A DNA stretch of 64,000 nucleotides, taken from contig NZ_CP113054.1 of assembly GCF_026625605.1 (NCBI RefSeq), positions 1,364,001 to 1,428,000 on the forward strand. The letters run 5' to 3'. The position numbers and the translations under genes were made by a program. Shown here piece by piece: positions 50,515-58,533 of the stretch; within the stretch, counting starts at the first letter, position 1, and each line of letters opens with the position of its first letter. Under the pieces are notes generated by a model, which was not told the origin of the DNA, made no database searches, and saw nothing but the letters and a program-made list of their open reading frames with translations. Source of the DNA: Luteolibacter sp. SL250. GTDB taxonomy: Bacteria; Verrucomicrobiota; Verrucomicrobiia; Verrucomicrobiales; Akkermansiaceae.

Positions 50515-50781
50515 TCAGACGGTGCCCAGGACCTTCACGTTGCCCTGTCCCTCATGGTAGGTGGCGACTTCCTGGCTGACCTTCAGCGTGCGGCCCGCCG
50601 CGGCGGTGCCTCCGGCGATCTTGATGCCGCCTTTCAGCACCTTCACCCACAGGAAGAGCGGCGCGGCGGCAGGTGCGACCTCAACAGCGGGCGCAGGCTC
50701 GGCGGGGGCTGGGGTGGTGTCGGTTGCCACAACTGCGGCGGGTGCTGCTTTGGCAGCAGTCATTCTGGCGGTCTTGCTCAT
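50515..50781 (-). CDS. Small phage protein with Ala/Pro-rich N-terminus
   Basis: 88 residues. The first ~40 residues are Ala/Pro/Val-rich and likely disordered ('APAPAEPAPAVEVAPAAAP'). The last ~45 form a small beta-rich domain ('LWVKVLKGGIKIAGGTAAAG', 'QEVATYHEGQGNVKVLG'). This resembles short C-terminal domains found in phage head-tail connection proteins, but no family was recognised. Confidence 0.45.
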   Translation of the reverse strand: MSKTARMTAAKAAPAAVVATDTTPAPAEPAPAVEVAPAAAPLFLWVKVLKGGIKIAGGTAAAGRTLKVSQEVATYHEGQGNVKVLGTV

Positions 50782-50784
50782 GAT

Positions 50785-51249
50785 TCAGGGTGTGGTTGGT
50801 TTCGGGATATGGTGTCGGATCGTGAAAATGGTTTCGCGGGCGTGCCACGCGGGGCGTCCATCGGACTGAGCGAGGCCGTCGTTGAAGGAGCGGACCTTCA
50901 GCTCGTAGTTGCAGTGCTGGCCGTCATCCCATCCATGGAGGGCGTGCAGCATCGTGTGCCACTTCTCCTCCTCCGGGGCCGCGCCCTTCTCCAGGGTGAT
51001 GGGGCAGAACGAAGTGATCGGGATGGTGAGGTCCACGACGATGTCCGTGTCATCCACGAAGGCTCCCTCCGTGATGCCGATCACCCACGCCGTGCGGTCC
51101 GGGACCTTCCGCGATGCCACCGCCCGGGCGATGTCATTCCAGATGTCCGTCTCCCGCTTGATGATGATGGCGTCCGCCGTGCAGACACCCTCCTCCACCA
51201 TCCGGGCGGCGATCTTCTCGCGCAGCAGCATCAGGGGTGCGGTGCTCAT
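50785..51249 (-). CDS. Phage tail terminator/neck-region protein candidate
   Basis: 154 residues with an alpha-beta layout: N-terminal helix 'LMLLREKIAARMVEEGV', then strands 'TAWVIGITEGAFVDDTDIVV' and 'DLTIPITSFCPITLEKG', a helix 'EEKWHTMLHALHGWDDG' and a last strand 'ARETIFTIRHHIP'. The order is that of tail-terminator-type proteins, and it follows the G-like morphogenesis gene, the usual place for a completion protein. Overlaps that gene by 4 bp. Confidence 0.5.
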   Translation of the reverse strand: MSTAPLMLLREKIAARMVEEGVCTADAIIIKRETDIWNDIARAVASRKVPDRTAWVIGITEGAFVDDTDIVVDLTIPITSFCPITLEKGAAPEEEKWHTMLHALHGWDDGQHCNYELKVRSFNDGLAQSDGRPAWHARETIFTIRHHIPKPTTP

Positions 51250-51935
51250 GCCAGCCCTCCTTTCCTCATGGATCGTTCCAGGAAATCCGTGGCTTCCTCG
51301 ATGAGCGCCGCCTCCACCCGTTCACGGGGTGGTAGGGCCTCCGGATCCCGCTCGATGGTCACGGAGTCCGCCAGGTAATACACCGGACGGATCGGCGTCC
51401 GTGCCGCGATCCTCACCGGCTTGGAAACCATCTCACCCGGGCGGTTGCCACGCACCCGCACCCGTCCGTCCGTCTGCCCGGTCAGGCTCTGGGTGGCCTG
51501 GTTGCTCCGCTCGAACAGCAGCGGCACCTTCGGGGAAATGGTGAACAGCTTCCGGCCATAGGTCGTCTCGTAGGTGCGGGCGAAAAGGCCATGCGCCTCC
51601 GGCACGATCGGGATGGTGAGGGCCTTCGCCTTCTTCGGCGTCACCGTGCCACCATGGAGGTGCAGGCGGAACGCCTGGTTGGCCACGGTCAGGACCGCGC
51701 CATCCTCCGTCACTTCGGCCACACCGGTATCCGCGGCCACGCCGTTCCAGAAATTCGTCCGCTTCCCGCCCAGCTTGTTCGGCGTGGCGTTCTTGCTGCG
51801 GAAGTGATCCTTCAGCTCATCCGCCCAGCGGGCGGCCAGCACCTTGTTCAGCCCGGTGCGGTTCTTCACCGCCGACTGCACCTCCACCAGGATCACCCGG
51901 CTGTTGTCCTGGACGATGACCTGGACGGAAATCAC
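51246..51935 (-). CDS. Phage virion morphogenesis protein (Mu G-like)
   Basis: 229 residues. 'LAARWADELKDHFRSKNATP' and 'NKLGGKRTNFWNGV' form the characteristic block of Mu gpG/tail-completion-type proteins, followed by 'FRLHLHGGTVTPKKAKALTI' and 'IPIVPEAHGLFARTYE'. In Mu this gene lies directly after F, as here. It is needed for tail addition or head completion. Overlaps both neighbours by 4 bp. Confidence 0.75.
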   Translation of the reverse strand: MISVQVIVQDNSRVILVEVQSAVKNRTGLNKVLAARWADELKDHFRSKNATPNKLGGKRTNFWNGVAADTGVAEVTEDGAVLTVANQAFRLHLHGGTVTPKKAKALTIPIVPEAHGLFARTYETTYGRKLFTISPKVPLLFERSNQATQSLTGQTDGRVRVRGNRPGEMVSKPVRIAARTPIRPVYYLADSVTIERDPEALPPRERVEAALIEEATDFLERSMRKGGLA

Positions 51936-53341
51936 AGCGCCACCTCCTCTCCGTTGATGTGGACGCTCACCGGCTCGCCGGTCGCATCGGAGAAATCCTT
52001 CGCCCGGGCGGAGGCATACACCTTCGCCGTGCCACGCGGCGCACTGAACCCCCCGACCACCCGCCCGCCGATCTTCAGCGTGACGGTGGAGAACGGCTCA
52101 TCGCCCAGGTTCTGCCCGTAGCCCAGCAGCACCCCGTTCTGTGGATCCAGCCCGGCGCTCAGCGCGTGGATCTCATCCGGACGCAGCTTCAGCAGGTCCC
52201 GCCGCCACGCATACACGTGGCCGTCCAGATACCGGACCATCACATTGTCCGGCAGCCAGTCGCGGATCAGGTTTGCGAAGGCCGCCGCAAAACTTCCCCA
52301 CTCATCGTGGTATAGTGCTTTTCGGCCAACCGCGACGGCACTGGTGCTGGCGAGGATTTCTTCGTCGTATTCGCCAGAATCGAAACCGGATGGCCAGGCG
52401 GCAGCATCGTCTTCGGATCGAGACCGAAGGATCTGATCTCGTCCGGCGTCGGCGATGGCCCGCGCCCGGGACGTGAGTTGCTGTGAGATCGATTGCTCAT
52501 CGGCGTCATGGGTAGGATGGAATGAAATCTTGTCCTGGTCAAATTGGATCGTGTCGCCGAACTCGCTGCGCAGCCGGTCCTCGGACACCTGGGGCAGGTT
52601 CTTGCGGGAGGCTTGCACGCCGCTTGCAAGGTCCATGTCCGGCATCTCCTGGGGATCATCGATCCCCGGCACGCCCAGCTCACGGGCCTCCCTCCAGCGG
52701 ACGTTCTTCACGCCCATGCCGCTGCCCCATTTGAACGGCGGCCACGGCACGCCGAAGTCGGAGATCCATTTCCAGATCGGGTCGCTCTTCAGGGCGATCA
52801 TCCGGCCGCCATAGAATTTCCCGCCATGGTCCGGCCAGATCTCCGCCACCCACGCACGGGGAACCTCGCGGTCCGCCTCGCGGATCAGCTCCCAACACGG
52901 CGCGGCTTCGATCAGATCCGGATCAAAGGATGCCTTCCAGTTCGCATACCCCCGGGCGAAGCCGAGCTGCATGTCCCAGATCAGGCCCAGCCTGCCGGCA
53001 CTCGACAGGTCGCGGACTGTTCCCTGGTCGGCGGGCTTCGGTTGGTAGCCCAGCGCGTGCAGTTCGTCCTGCATCTCCGCGATGAAACGGCCACGGTCCA
53101 TGGTGATCTCCTCACCGTTCGCCAGCTTCTCCTTTTCCAGTCTCACCCTACGCAGAATCTTCCCCTGCATGATGGCCAGCAGCCGCTCGCACTCCACATG
53201 GGCGGAGAAGAAGCTCACCTCCCGGATCTCCCACGGCACACGCGACCACTCGGCGGACGACAGCGTCGCGCCCAGCGGCGTCCGCTTGCCCAGCCGTGCC
53301 ACCGCATCTTCCAGCGGTCGCTCTGTCGTGAAGTCGATCAT
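51932..53341 (-). CDS. Phage head morphogenesis protein (Mu F-like)
   Basis: 469 residues. Residues ~60-240 have the layout of the Mu F/SPP1 gp7 family: helices, then 'ADREVPRAWVAEIWPDHGGKF' with 'WISDFGVPWPPFKWGSGMGV', the aromatic/Pro block of minor head proteins. The C-terminal part ('GSFAAAFANLIRDWLPDN', 'VMVRYLDGHVYAWRRDLLKL', 'VVGGFSAPRGTAKVYASARA') is unassigned. It probably acts in capsid assembly at the portal. Its ATG overlaps the stop of the methylase gene. Confidence 0.75.
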   Translation of the reverse strand: MIDFTTERPLEDAVARLGKRTPLGATLSSAEWSRVPWEIREVSFFSAHVECERLLAIMQGKILRRVRLEKEKLANGEEITMDRGRFIAEMQDELHALGYQPKPADQGTVRDLSSAGRLGLIWDMQLGFARGYANWKASFDPDLIEAAPCWELIREADREVPRAWVAEIWPDHGGKFYGGRMIALKSDPIWKWISDFGVPWPPFKWGSGMGVKNVRWREARELGVPGIDDPQEMPDMDLASGVQASRKNLPQVSEDRLRSEFGDTIQFDQDKISFHPTHDADEQSISQQLTSRARAIADAGRDQILRSRSEDDAAAWPSGFDSGEYDEEILASTSAVAVGRKALYHDEWGSFAAAFANLIRDWLPDNVMVRYLDGHVYAWRRDLLKLRPDEIHALSAGLDPQNGVLLGYGQNLGDEPFSTVTLKIGGRVVGGFSAPRGTAKVYASARAKDFSDATGEPVSVHINGEEVAL

Positions 53342-54249
53342 TCCAGGTTCAGCTCCATGGGTTGGTGGCGGCCATCGTCAGGCCGGATGATCAGTTCGTG
53401 ATACTGGGAGGTGCCTCCGTCCGCCTTGTGGGCGATGCCGTTCTTCCGGCCCACCGTCGTGATGTGGCAGTCCTTGAACAGCCCACGGTTCGCAGGCGTG
53501 TCGTCGATGGTGAGGATCCAGGTGCCCTTCATCTGGTCCAGGCCCTCCTCCCGGAACCGCGCCAGGTCATCGATCGTCCAGGCACCGTAGTGCGCCACGC
53601 CCGTGGTGTAGGGAGGGTCGCAGAAGAAAACAGTGACCTTGGAATCGTACTGTTCCAGGCACTCTTTCCAATCGAGGTTCTCGATGGCGACGCTGTCCAG
53701 GCGGCGGTTGAACGCACGCAGCAGGGCGAGCCGCCCCTCCTTGGAGGAGAACGCCGCGCCACCTCCGGACTTCGACGTGCCGAAGTGGTCCGCTGCGCCG
53801 CCGAAGCCGTTCTTCATCCGCAGGAACCACCGCGCCGCACGTTGGATGTCGGTCAGTCCGCGCTGCGCCTTGTGGTCCGCGAACTCCGCCCGGCTGTTGA
53901 GGTTCCACTCCAGTTCCTGGAGCAGCGCATCCAGATGGTATTTCACCACCCGGAACAGGTTCACGAGGTCACTGTTTCGGTCGTTGATGACTTCGGCGTT
54001 GGACGGTGCCTTCGCACACAGAAGCGCACCGCCACCACAGAACAGCTCGACGTAGGTTTTGTGCGGTGGGATCAGCGGCACCAGCTCCTTGACCAGCCAC
54101 CGCTTGCCACCCTGCCAGCCCACCACCGGCTGCGGTGCGCCGACCACCGGCGCGGGGCGGCGCATCATGCCTGCCAGCGATTCCAGCATGAATGCCAGAT
54201 CGACATCGCCGAGGGCGGAGCAGTTGGGAGATGGAGCGGTGGAAATCAT
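53338..54249 (-). CDS. Phage DNA adenine methyltransferase (Dam-type)
   Basis: 303 residues. Class-alpha N6-adenine methyltransferase motifs: 'VVGWQGGKRWLVKELVPLIP' (N-terminal, equivalent of FxGxK motif X), 'YVELFCGGGALLCAK' (motif I SAM loop), and 'VTVFFCDPPYTTGVAHYG' with the catalytic DPPY (motif IV). Size and order fit the Dam/M.EcoRV group, so GATC-like or related targets are possible; the target cannot be read from sequence. It is embedded in the head genes, overlapping both neighbours by 4 bp, and could protect phage DNA or alter host control. Confidence 0.88.
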   Translation of the reverse strand: MISTAPSPNCSALGDVDLAFMLESLAGMMRRPAPVVGAPQPVVGWQGGKRWLVKELVPLIPPHKTYVELFCGGGALLCAKAPSNAEVINDRNSDLVNLFRVVKYHLDALLQELEWNLNSRAEFADHKAQRGLTDIQRAARWFLRMKNGFGGAADHFGTSKSGGGAAFSSKEGRLALLRAFNRRLDSVAIENLDWKECLEQYDSKVTVFFCDPPYTTGVAHYGAWTIDDLARFREEGLDQMKGTWILTIDDTPANRGLFKDCHITTVGRKNGIAHKADGGTSQYHELIIRPDDGRHQPMELNLE

Positions 54250-54563
54250 TCGTCGGTGGATGGAAACTTTTTCCGGCGGGCCTTCGCCGCCGCGTTGCGG
54301 AACTCATGCGGCAGGTTCAGCACCGTGATCAGGGTGCTCGCCGCGAAGATGAAGATGTGCTCGCCATGGATCCGGGGATGCCGTCCGGGATGCTCGATGG
54401 AGATCTTGTCCAGGTAGCGGCGGAGCCTGCCGTTCGTGTCGGTGGGCCGCAGTCCCTCCGCCCGGGCCTTCGCCGCCGTCCGGCGGAGCGCCTTTGCGTT
54501 GAGGCCCACGCGCTCCTTGCCGCGTGCCTCGCCGTGTTCGGTCAGATGGACTTCCTTGGACAT
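54246..54563 (-). CDS. Small phage protein
   Basis: 105 residues from the ATG at 54563. Strongly basic and helical, with 'RVGLNAKALRRTAAKARAEG', 'NGRLRRYLDKISI' and 'HEFRNAAAKARRKKFPSTDE'. The 'HGEHIFIFAASTLITVLNLP' segment suggests a short beta hairpin. No family recognised; basic charge would suit nucleic-acid contact. Stop overlaps the methylase ATG. Confidence 0.5.
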   Translation of the reverse strand: MSKEVHLTEHGEARGKERVGLNAKALRRTAAKARAEGLRPTDTNGRLRRYLDKISIEHPGRHPRIHGEHIFIFAASTLITVLNLPHEFRNAAAKARRKKFPSTDE

Positions 54564-54567
54564 GGTT

Positions 54568-54870
54568 TCAGACGGTGTCGCCCAGCTCGCGGCGCAGGCG
54601 CATGGAGGCATCCTCCAGGTGGCGGATCGCCAGGGTGAGGTGGGCGGATTTGAAAGGGTCCTGATCCAGTTCGGAGACCAGCCCCTCGATCATGGCGATG
54701 GAGACCAGGCGGCGCGGCACGGCACCCTCCACGGCGGCCAGCTCGATGCGCACGGCGGGAACGCGCTCCGTGGCGCTGGCTTCCTCAGCGGGATCATCCG
54801 TCTCGACGGACAGCAGCTCGTTGAGCCGCTGCCGGAGACGATGGCACTGGTGGTAAAGTCCGCGGATCAT
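54568..54870 (-). CDS. Small helical phage protein
   Basis: 100 residues, nearly all helix: 'LYHQCHRLRQRLNELLSVET' at the start and 'SAHLTLAIRHLEDASMRLRR' at the end, with an acidic middle. It lies between the gp36-like gene and a small basic-protein gene and is transcribed with them. No function can be given. Confidence 0.5.
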   Translation of the reverse strand: MIRGLYHQCHRLRQRLNELLSVETDDPAEEASATERVPAVRIELAAVEGAVPRRLVSIAMIEGLVSELDQDPFKSAHLTLAIRHLEDASMRLRRELGDTV

Positions 54871-54874
54871 CGTG

Positions 54875-55336
54875 TCAGAGTCCGTTCATGCGTTGGCGGC
54901 CCGTGCGCAGGCCCGGTCCGGAAACCACCTGCACGCCATGCTGCGCGGTTTCCTCCGGCACCGGGTTCGGCACCGCATCGTCCGGCGGCTCCGGGCGGAT
55001 CTTGCAGAGGGCGACCTGGGCGAAGTATTTGACGGCGTTTTCGTACTCCAGCTTCCGGGCATCGCCGGGCTGGTAGGACGGCACCGTGATCAGCAGACGC
55101 CAGCGTGCGATCGCCAGCGCGTTCGCCCGCATGCTCTGCGGGATGAGCGTGGTGTCCGCGCTGAGGCTGTTCTGCGTGCAGGTCGCGATCTGCCCCCGGA
55201 TCTCCGCCACCAGGTCACCCAGCAACTGCGGCACACGGTCGCCCGGATCTTCCGGGGCATCGGTGCGCCCGAATCCGTCACGCTCGCTCTCGGTGAGCGA
55301 GCTGAGGAGGTCGGCTTCAGTCAGTGGGATCCACAT
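54875..55336 (-). CDS. Mu gp36-like protein (DUF1320)
   Basis: 153 residues. 'WIPLTEADLLSSLTESERDG' followed by a long helix with 'LVAEIRGQIATCTQNSLSAD', then 'SMRANALAIARWRLLITVPS' and 'EYENAVKYFAQVALCKI' gives the head-tail-connector pattern of DUF1320 proteins, found after the capsid gene in Mu-like phages. The last 25 residues form a Pro-rich tail. It likely joins the portal to the tail. Confidence 0.75.
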   Translation of the reverse strand: MWIPLTEADLLSSLTESERDGFGRTDAPEDPGDRVPQLLGDLVAEIRGQIATCTQNSLSADTTLIPQSMRANALAIARWRLLITVPSYQPGDARKLEYENAVKYFAQVALCKIRPEPPDDAVPNPVPEETAQHGVQVVSGPGLRTGRQRMNGL

Positions 55337-55369
55337 GGCGGCGGAGATGGGTGCGGGGCGTCGGGGTGA

Positions 55370-55660
55370 TTACTTGCGGGCGGCGGCGTCCGCTTCCTGC
55401 TGGCGGGTGGAACACTCCACCGCTTGCTCGTAGGACAGTCCGGCGGCGACCCTCCAGGCGATGTCGTCAGCATCAGCGGGCGTATCTGCCTCCGGAGCGA
55501 CGGCACCAGGCGGCAGGACGGTGGACTCCGTGCCACCAGCGGGATCGGTGAGCGGGATGCCCTTCTCCGCAGCGAGGGCTTCCAGCTTGGCATTGGAGAT
55601 GTTGGCCGGGAAAGAAACCCCGGCATCGGCGAGAGCCTTGAGAACGAATTTGCGGTCCAT
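55370..55660 (-). CDS. Small phage protein with HeH/LEM-like N-terminus
   Basis: 96 residues. The N-terminus 'FVLKALADAGVSFPANISNA' with 'KLEALAAEKGIP' is the two-helix HeH/LEM-type hairpin common in phage capsid-associated small proteins, followed by an Ala/Pro-rich stretch and 'GLSYEQAVECSTRQQEADAA'. It sits directly after the capsid gene. Role unknown. Confidence 0.55.
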   Translation of the reverse strand: MDRKFVLKALADAGVSFPANISNAKLEALAAEKGIPLTDPAGGTESTVLPPGAVAPEADTPADADDIAWRVAAGLSYEQAVECSTRQQEADAAARK

Positions 55661-55763
55661 GATGGAAAGGTGAGTTGCGGGTTTGGAAGAAAGGCAGCGG
55701 GTGGGGAAAACCCATTAAACCCACCCGCTGCCGGGTATTCGTCCGCCTTCACGGCGGAGGAAA

Positions 55764-56771
55764 TCAGGCGTCGGAAACGGTGCGCTTGATGATGCCGGAG
55801 GTGATCGGGGAGAAGATCTTCGACTCATGGAAGACCGTGATCTCCGTCGAAACCGCTCCAGGCTTGATGATCACCGCCCACTTGCCGTTGAACGGCGTCT
55901 CGCACCACGCACGCTTGATGTTGGAAGGGTCCATCAGCTGCGTGCCAGGCTCCGCGATGTAGGAATAGACGGACAGCCCGGTGCGATCCACCTTGGCCGC
56001 GCCTTTCTTCGTCTGCCTGATGCCGTCTTCGATGATGACCTTCCGGGCACCCACATGGGACGCCAGTTGTTCCATCGTGTAGGTGGCATGGTTGGCCATC
56101 GCGTGGTTGGCGCGGGCCGCCGCTTCATACGCATCCTGCCGGAGCTGCTGGGCGGCGTTGCCCATCACCACAGTGGCCAGACCGCTCTGGCCGGTGGCCG
56201 TGCGGGTGGCCTGGACCATGGCGCGGATGTCACCGTCCGGATTGGTCGCGCTGGACCACACCTTGGCGGCGGAAACGGCGGCGGCATCCAGGACGGAAAG
56301 CACGCGGATGATCTCCGCCCGCACCAGGCGCTGCTTCAGGGACTCAGCCAGGCGGTTCTCCCAGCCGGGAACGATCTTGCCGTTCTGCTTCAGGAGGGTC
56401 TTGTGATCGACCACCATGGTCAGGCCCTTCTGTTGGGTGGCGTCGGTCACCGTGGTGCCACGGAACTGCACTTTCTTGAAGCTGCCGCCGATGGCCCGGA
56501 TGTCACTGTCATCCGCTTCCGTCAGGAAGAACTCATCGTCCGCCTTCGCGAACTGGAAGAAGTCGTTCGTCTGGATGGGCGGGGCCAGCAGGTCGAGCAG
56601 CTTCTCCTCATCGGAGGCAGGCAGTCCGGCCAGGTAGCTCTGGACGTCGGATGCAAGGGATCCGCCATAGTTCATGCTGGCGGCGTTGGAGACGGTGATC
56701 TCTCCCAGGGTGGGGGTGAGCGCACCGGAGGTGGCCCCGGTCAGGGTCAGATAGATGGGCAGGAATTTCAT
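55764..56771 (-). CDS. Phage major capsid protein
   Basis: 335 residues. The call rests on position after protease and decoration genes and on HK97-like features: a long N-terminal segment, 'AESLKQRLVRAEIIRVLSVL' as a spine-like helix, 'TGQSGLATVVMGNAAQQLRQ' and 'IIEDGIRQTKKGAAKVDRTG', then a C-terminal strand 'GKWAVIIKPGAVSTEITVFH'. It is shorter than many capsids and is not obviously Mu gpT. It should form the icosahedral shell. Confidence 0.72.
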   Translation of the reverse strand: MKFLPIYLTLTGATSGALTPTLGEITVSNAASMNYGGSLASDVQSYLAGLPASDEEKLLDLLAPPIQTNDFFQFAKADDEFFLTEADDSDIRAIGGSFKKVQFRGTTVTDATQQKGLTMVVDHKTLLKQNGKIVPGWENRLAESLKQRLVRAEIIRVLSVLDAAAVSAAKVWSSATNPDGDIRAMVQATRTATGQSGLATVVMGNAAQQLRQDAYEAAARANHAMANHATYTMEQLASHVGARKVIIEDGIRQTKKGAAKVDRTGLSVYSYIAEPGTQLMDPSNIKRAWCETPFNGKWAVIIKPGAVSTEITVFHESKIFSPITSGIIKRTVSDA

Positions 56772-56819
56772 GTCGTTGGATTGGATCGGTGGTTCTGGTT
56801 CGTCGGGTTCGGTGGCGGA

Positions 56820-57302
56820 TCAGACGGTTTGCTTCACCGGGAAGCACGGCTCGAACTCGAACTCGTCGGTATCCGCACCGGCGGCGGTGAGAGCGCGTCC
56901 GACCAGCCACGAGTTGTTCACGGCGGTATCCGTGAGCTTCCCGGCTGCCGTGGTGAAGACACGCGCACCGGCGGCGATGGCCTTGCTGGCGATGCCGACT
57001 TTCGTCGCGCCATCACCGAGCCGCTCGATGCCCACCCGGCCATTGAGGACCTGGGTGTCGTAGGCGAGGCCGATGGGTTCCGTGGTCGCCGTGCAGATGA
57101 TGACCTGGGTAGCGGGGTTGGTGCCGAACGCCAGCATCAGGTGGGGCGTGTTGACGGCGGCCTCCGCGATGCGGCTCAGGCCGCCCTCATGGTCACCGGC
57201 GGTGTTGATGGCGTCAGCACCGGCTGGAGCCAGGCTGCGGGAAAGCGCCGCGAGTGGCGCGAGGATCAGGGCCGCGAGTGCGGCGAGGATGTGTGATTTC
57301 AT
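56820..57302 (-). CDS. Phage decoration-like protein with signal-like N-terminus
   Basis: 160 residues. The C-terminal 130 residues ('ATTEPIGLAYDTQVLNGRVG', 'AAGARVFTTAAGKLTDTA', 'WLVGRALTAAGADTDEFEFE') read as a DUF2190-like capsid cement protein, as expected between the protease/scaffold and capsid genes. The first ~30 residues, however, look like an export signal ('HILAALAALILAPLAALSRS'), unusual for a capsid part. It may be a hydrophobic plug, or the annotated start may be too far upstream (no later Met before ~55). Confidence 0.6.
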   Translation of the reverse strand: MKSHILAALAALILAPLAALSRSLAPAGADAINTAGDHEGGLSRIAEAAVNTPHLMLAFGTNPATQVIICTATTEPIGLAYDTQVLNGRVGIERLGDGATKVGIASKAIAAGARVFTTAAGKLTDTAVNNSWLVGRALTAAGADTDEFEFEPCFPVKQTV

Positions 57303-57346
57303 CGTTGGTTGGATGTGTGGTTGCTCGGTTGGGTGACGGGTCCGGA

Positions 57347-58528
57347 TCAGCCGCGTTGGAACAGCTCCGGCTTTTCGGTGCGGCAGAGCTGGTGGGCTTT
57401 GTCGTAGTCGGCGCGGTCCTGGAGGTTCAGGCCGTGGGCCTTCGCGGTGGCGGCGACGGCGCTGTTGATCGCGTCCACACTTCCGGCCAGTTCCGGAACG
57501 GTACGGTCGAGGGCGGGGAGGTGGCTGCGCGTGCTGATGGTCGGCATCAGTTTGCCCAGCTTCTCGGACTCCGTGGCGAAGGACGTATTCAGGGCATCCA
57601 CCCAGCGCGGTTTGTCCGCTTCGGTGATGCGTCCGTCCTGGATCGCGGCAGTGATGACCGTGTTCACGGCGGCCCCACGGATAGAGGCGATCTCGGTTTC
57701 CAGGTGGGTGGTCCGGCTGTTGGCGGCGGTCACCGCATTGTCGGAGGTGGCCTTGTCTGCCTCGGCGGTGTTCTTCGCGCTGAGGAGTTTCACGATGGCG
57801 GCGCTGATCTCAGCGTCGGTGGGTGTGGCGTCGGGTGAAAACCCGAGAGCCTGCATGGCTTCTGGTGTCAGTTTCATGGTGTCGGTTGGTTTCTCGGGAT
57901 CGCCCTCATCGGGCACGGGAGAGGAATCGACCGGCGGCACTTCGCCGGTCTGGAGAGAATTCATGGCGATGGTGTTGTCCGCCATGTTCGGGCTGTTGGT
58001 GAGCGCGTCGCTCCACAGCAGGATCGGGCGGAAGTGCAGGTCGCGGCCCGGGATCGGGACCATCCGCCAGCGGGGCGAGTGGCCGGAGTAGGATGGGGCG
58101 GATCCACTGAGGAGCTTCACGCCGTCCGAATTAAAGACGGTGCGCACATAGATGCCGTCCTCACCGGCTTCGATCTCCTTGATGCGTCCCACAGCCACGG
58201 CGCGGTGCCCAGGGTTCTCCCGCAGCCAATCGGCATCGTCGGCATGGCCTTCATAGACCGGGATGCCCTGGAAGAAGTTGGCCAGCTTGCCGGTGAGGCT
58301 TTTGAAATTGGAGGCCATCAGTTGGGCCGCCTCACGGTCCACCACCTGCATGACCTTCCTGCCATCCATACGGACCGGATGTTCACCATAGGGTGCCAGA
58401 CGATAGCGGATCTCCTTCTCGCCATCCGCGAGGGTGAGTTCCTGCCACACGCCCGACACGGAATTGAGGGCATCCACGGCGACGGAGTTGATTGCGGTGA
58501 GGAAATGAGTGAATCGGAGGCGTTTCAT
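57347..58528 (-). CDS. Phage prohead protease with fused scaffold (Mu I/Z-like)
   Basis: 393 residues. The N-terminal ~190 residues follow the Mu I protein: 'IPVYEGHADDADWLREN', 'GRIKEIEAGEDGIYVRTVF', 'SYSGHSPRWRMVPIPG'. The C-terminal ~180 residues are helical and scaffold-like, with an internal start candidate ('MKLTPEAMQALGFSPD', Met ~218), like gene Z nested in I of Mu. Cleavage by the protease would release the scaffold during head maturation. Confidence 0.78.
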   Translation of the reverse strand: MKRLRFTHFLTAINSVAVDALNSVSGVWQELTLADGEKEIRYRLAPYGEHPVRMDGRKVMQVVDREAAQLMASNFKSLTGKLANFFQGIPVYEGHADDADWLRENPGHRAVAVGRIKEIEAGEDGIYVRTVFNSDGVKLLSGSAPSYSGHSPRWRMVPIPGRDLHFRPILLWSDALTNSPNMADNTIAMNSLQTGEVPPVDSSPVPDEGDPEKPTDTMKLTPEAMQALGFSPDATPTDAEISAAIVKLLSAKNTAEADKATSDNAVTAANSRTTHLETEIASIRGAAVNTVITAAIQDGRITEADKPRWVDALNTSFATESEKLGKLMPTISTRSHLPALDRTVPELAGSVDAINSAVAATAKAHGLNLQDRADYDKAHQLCRTEKPELFQRG

Positions 58529-58533
58529 GGAGA

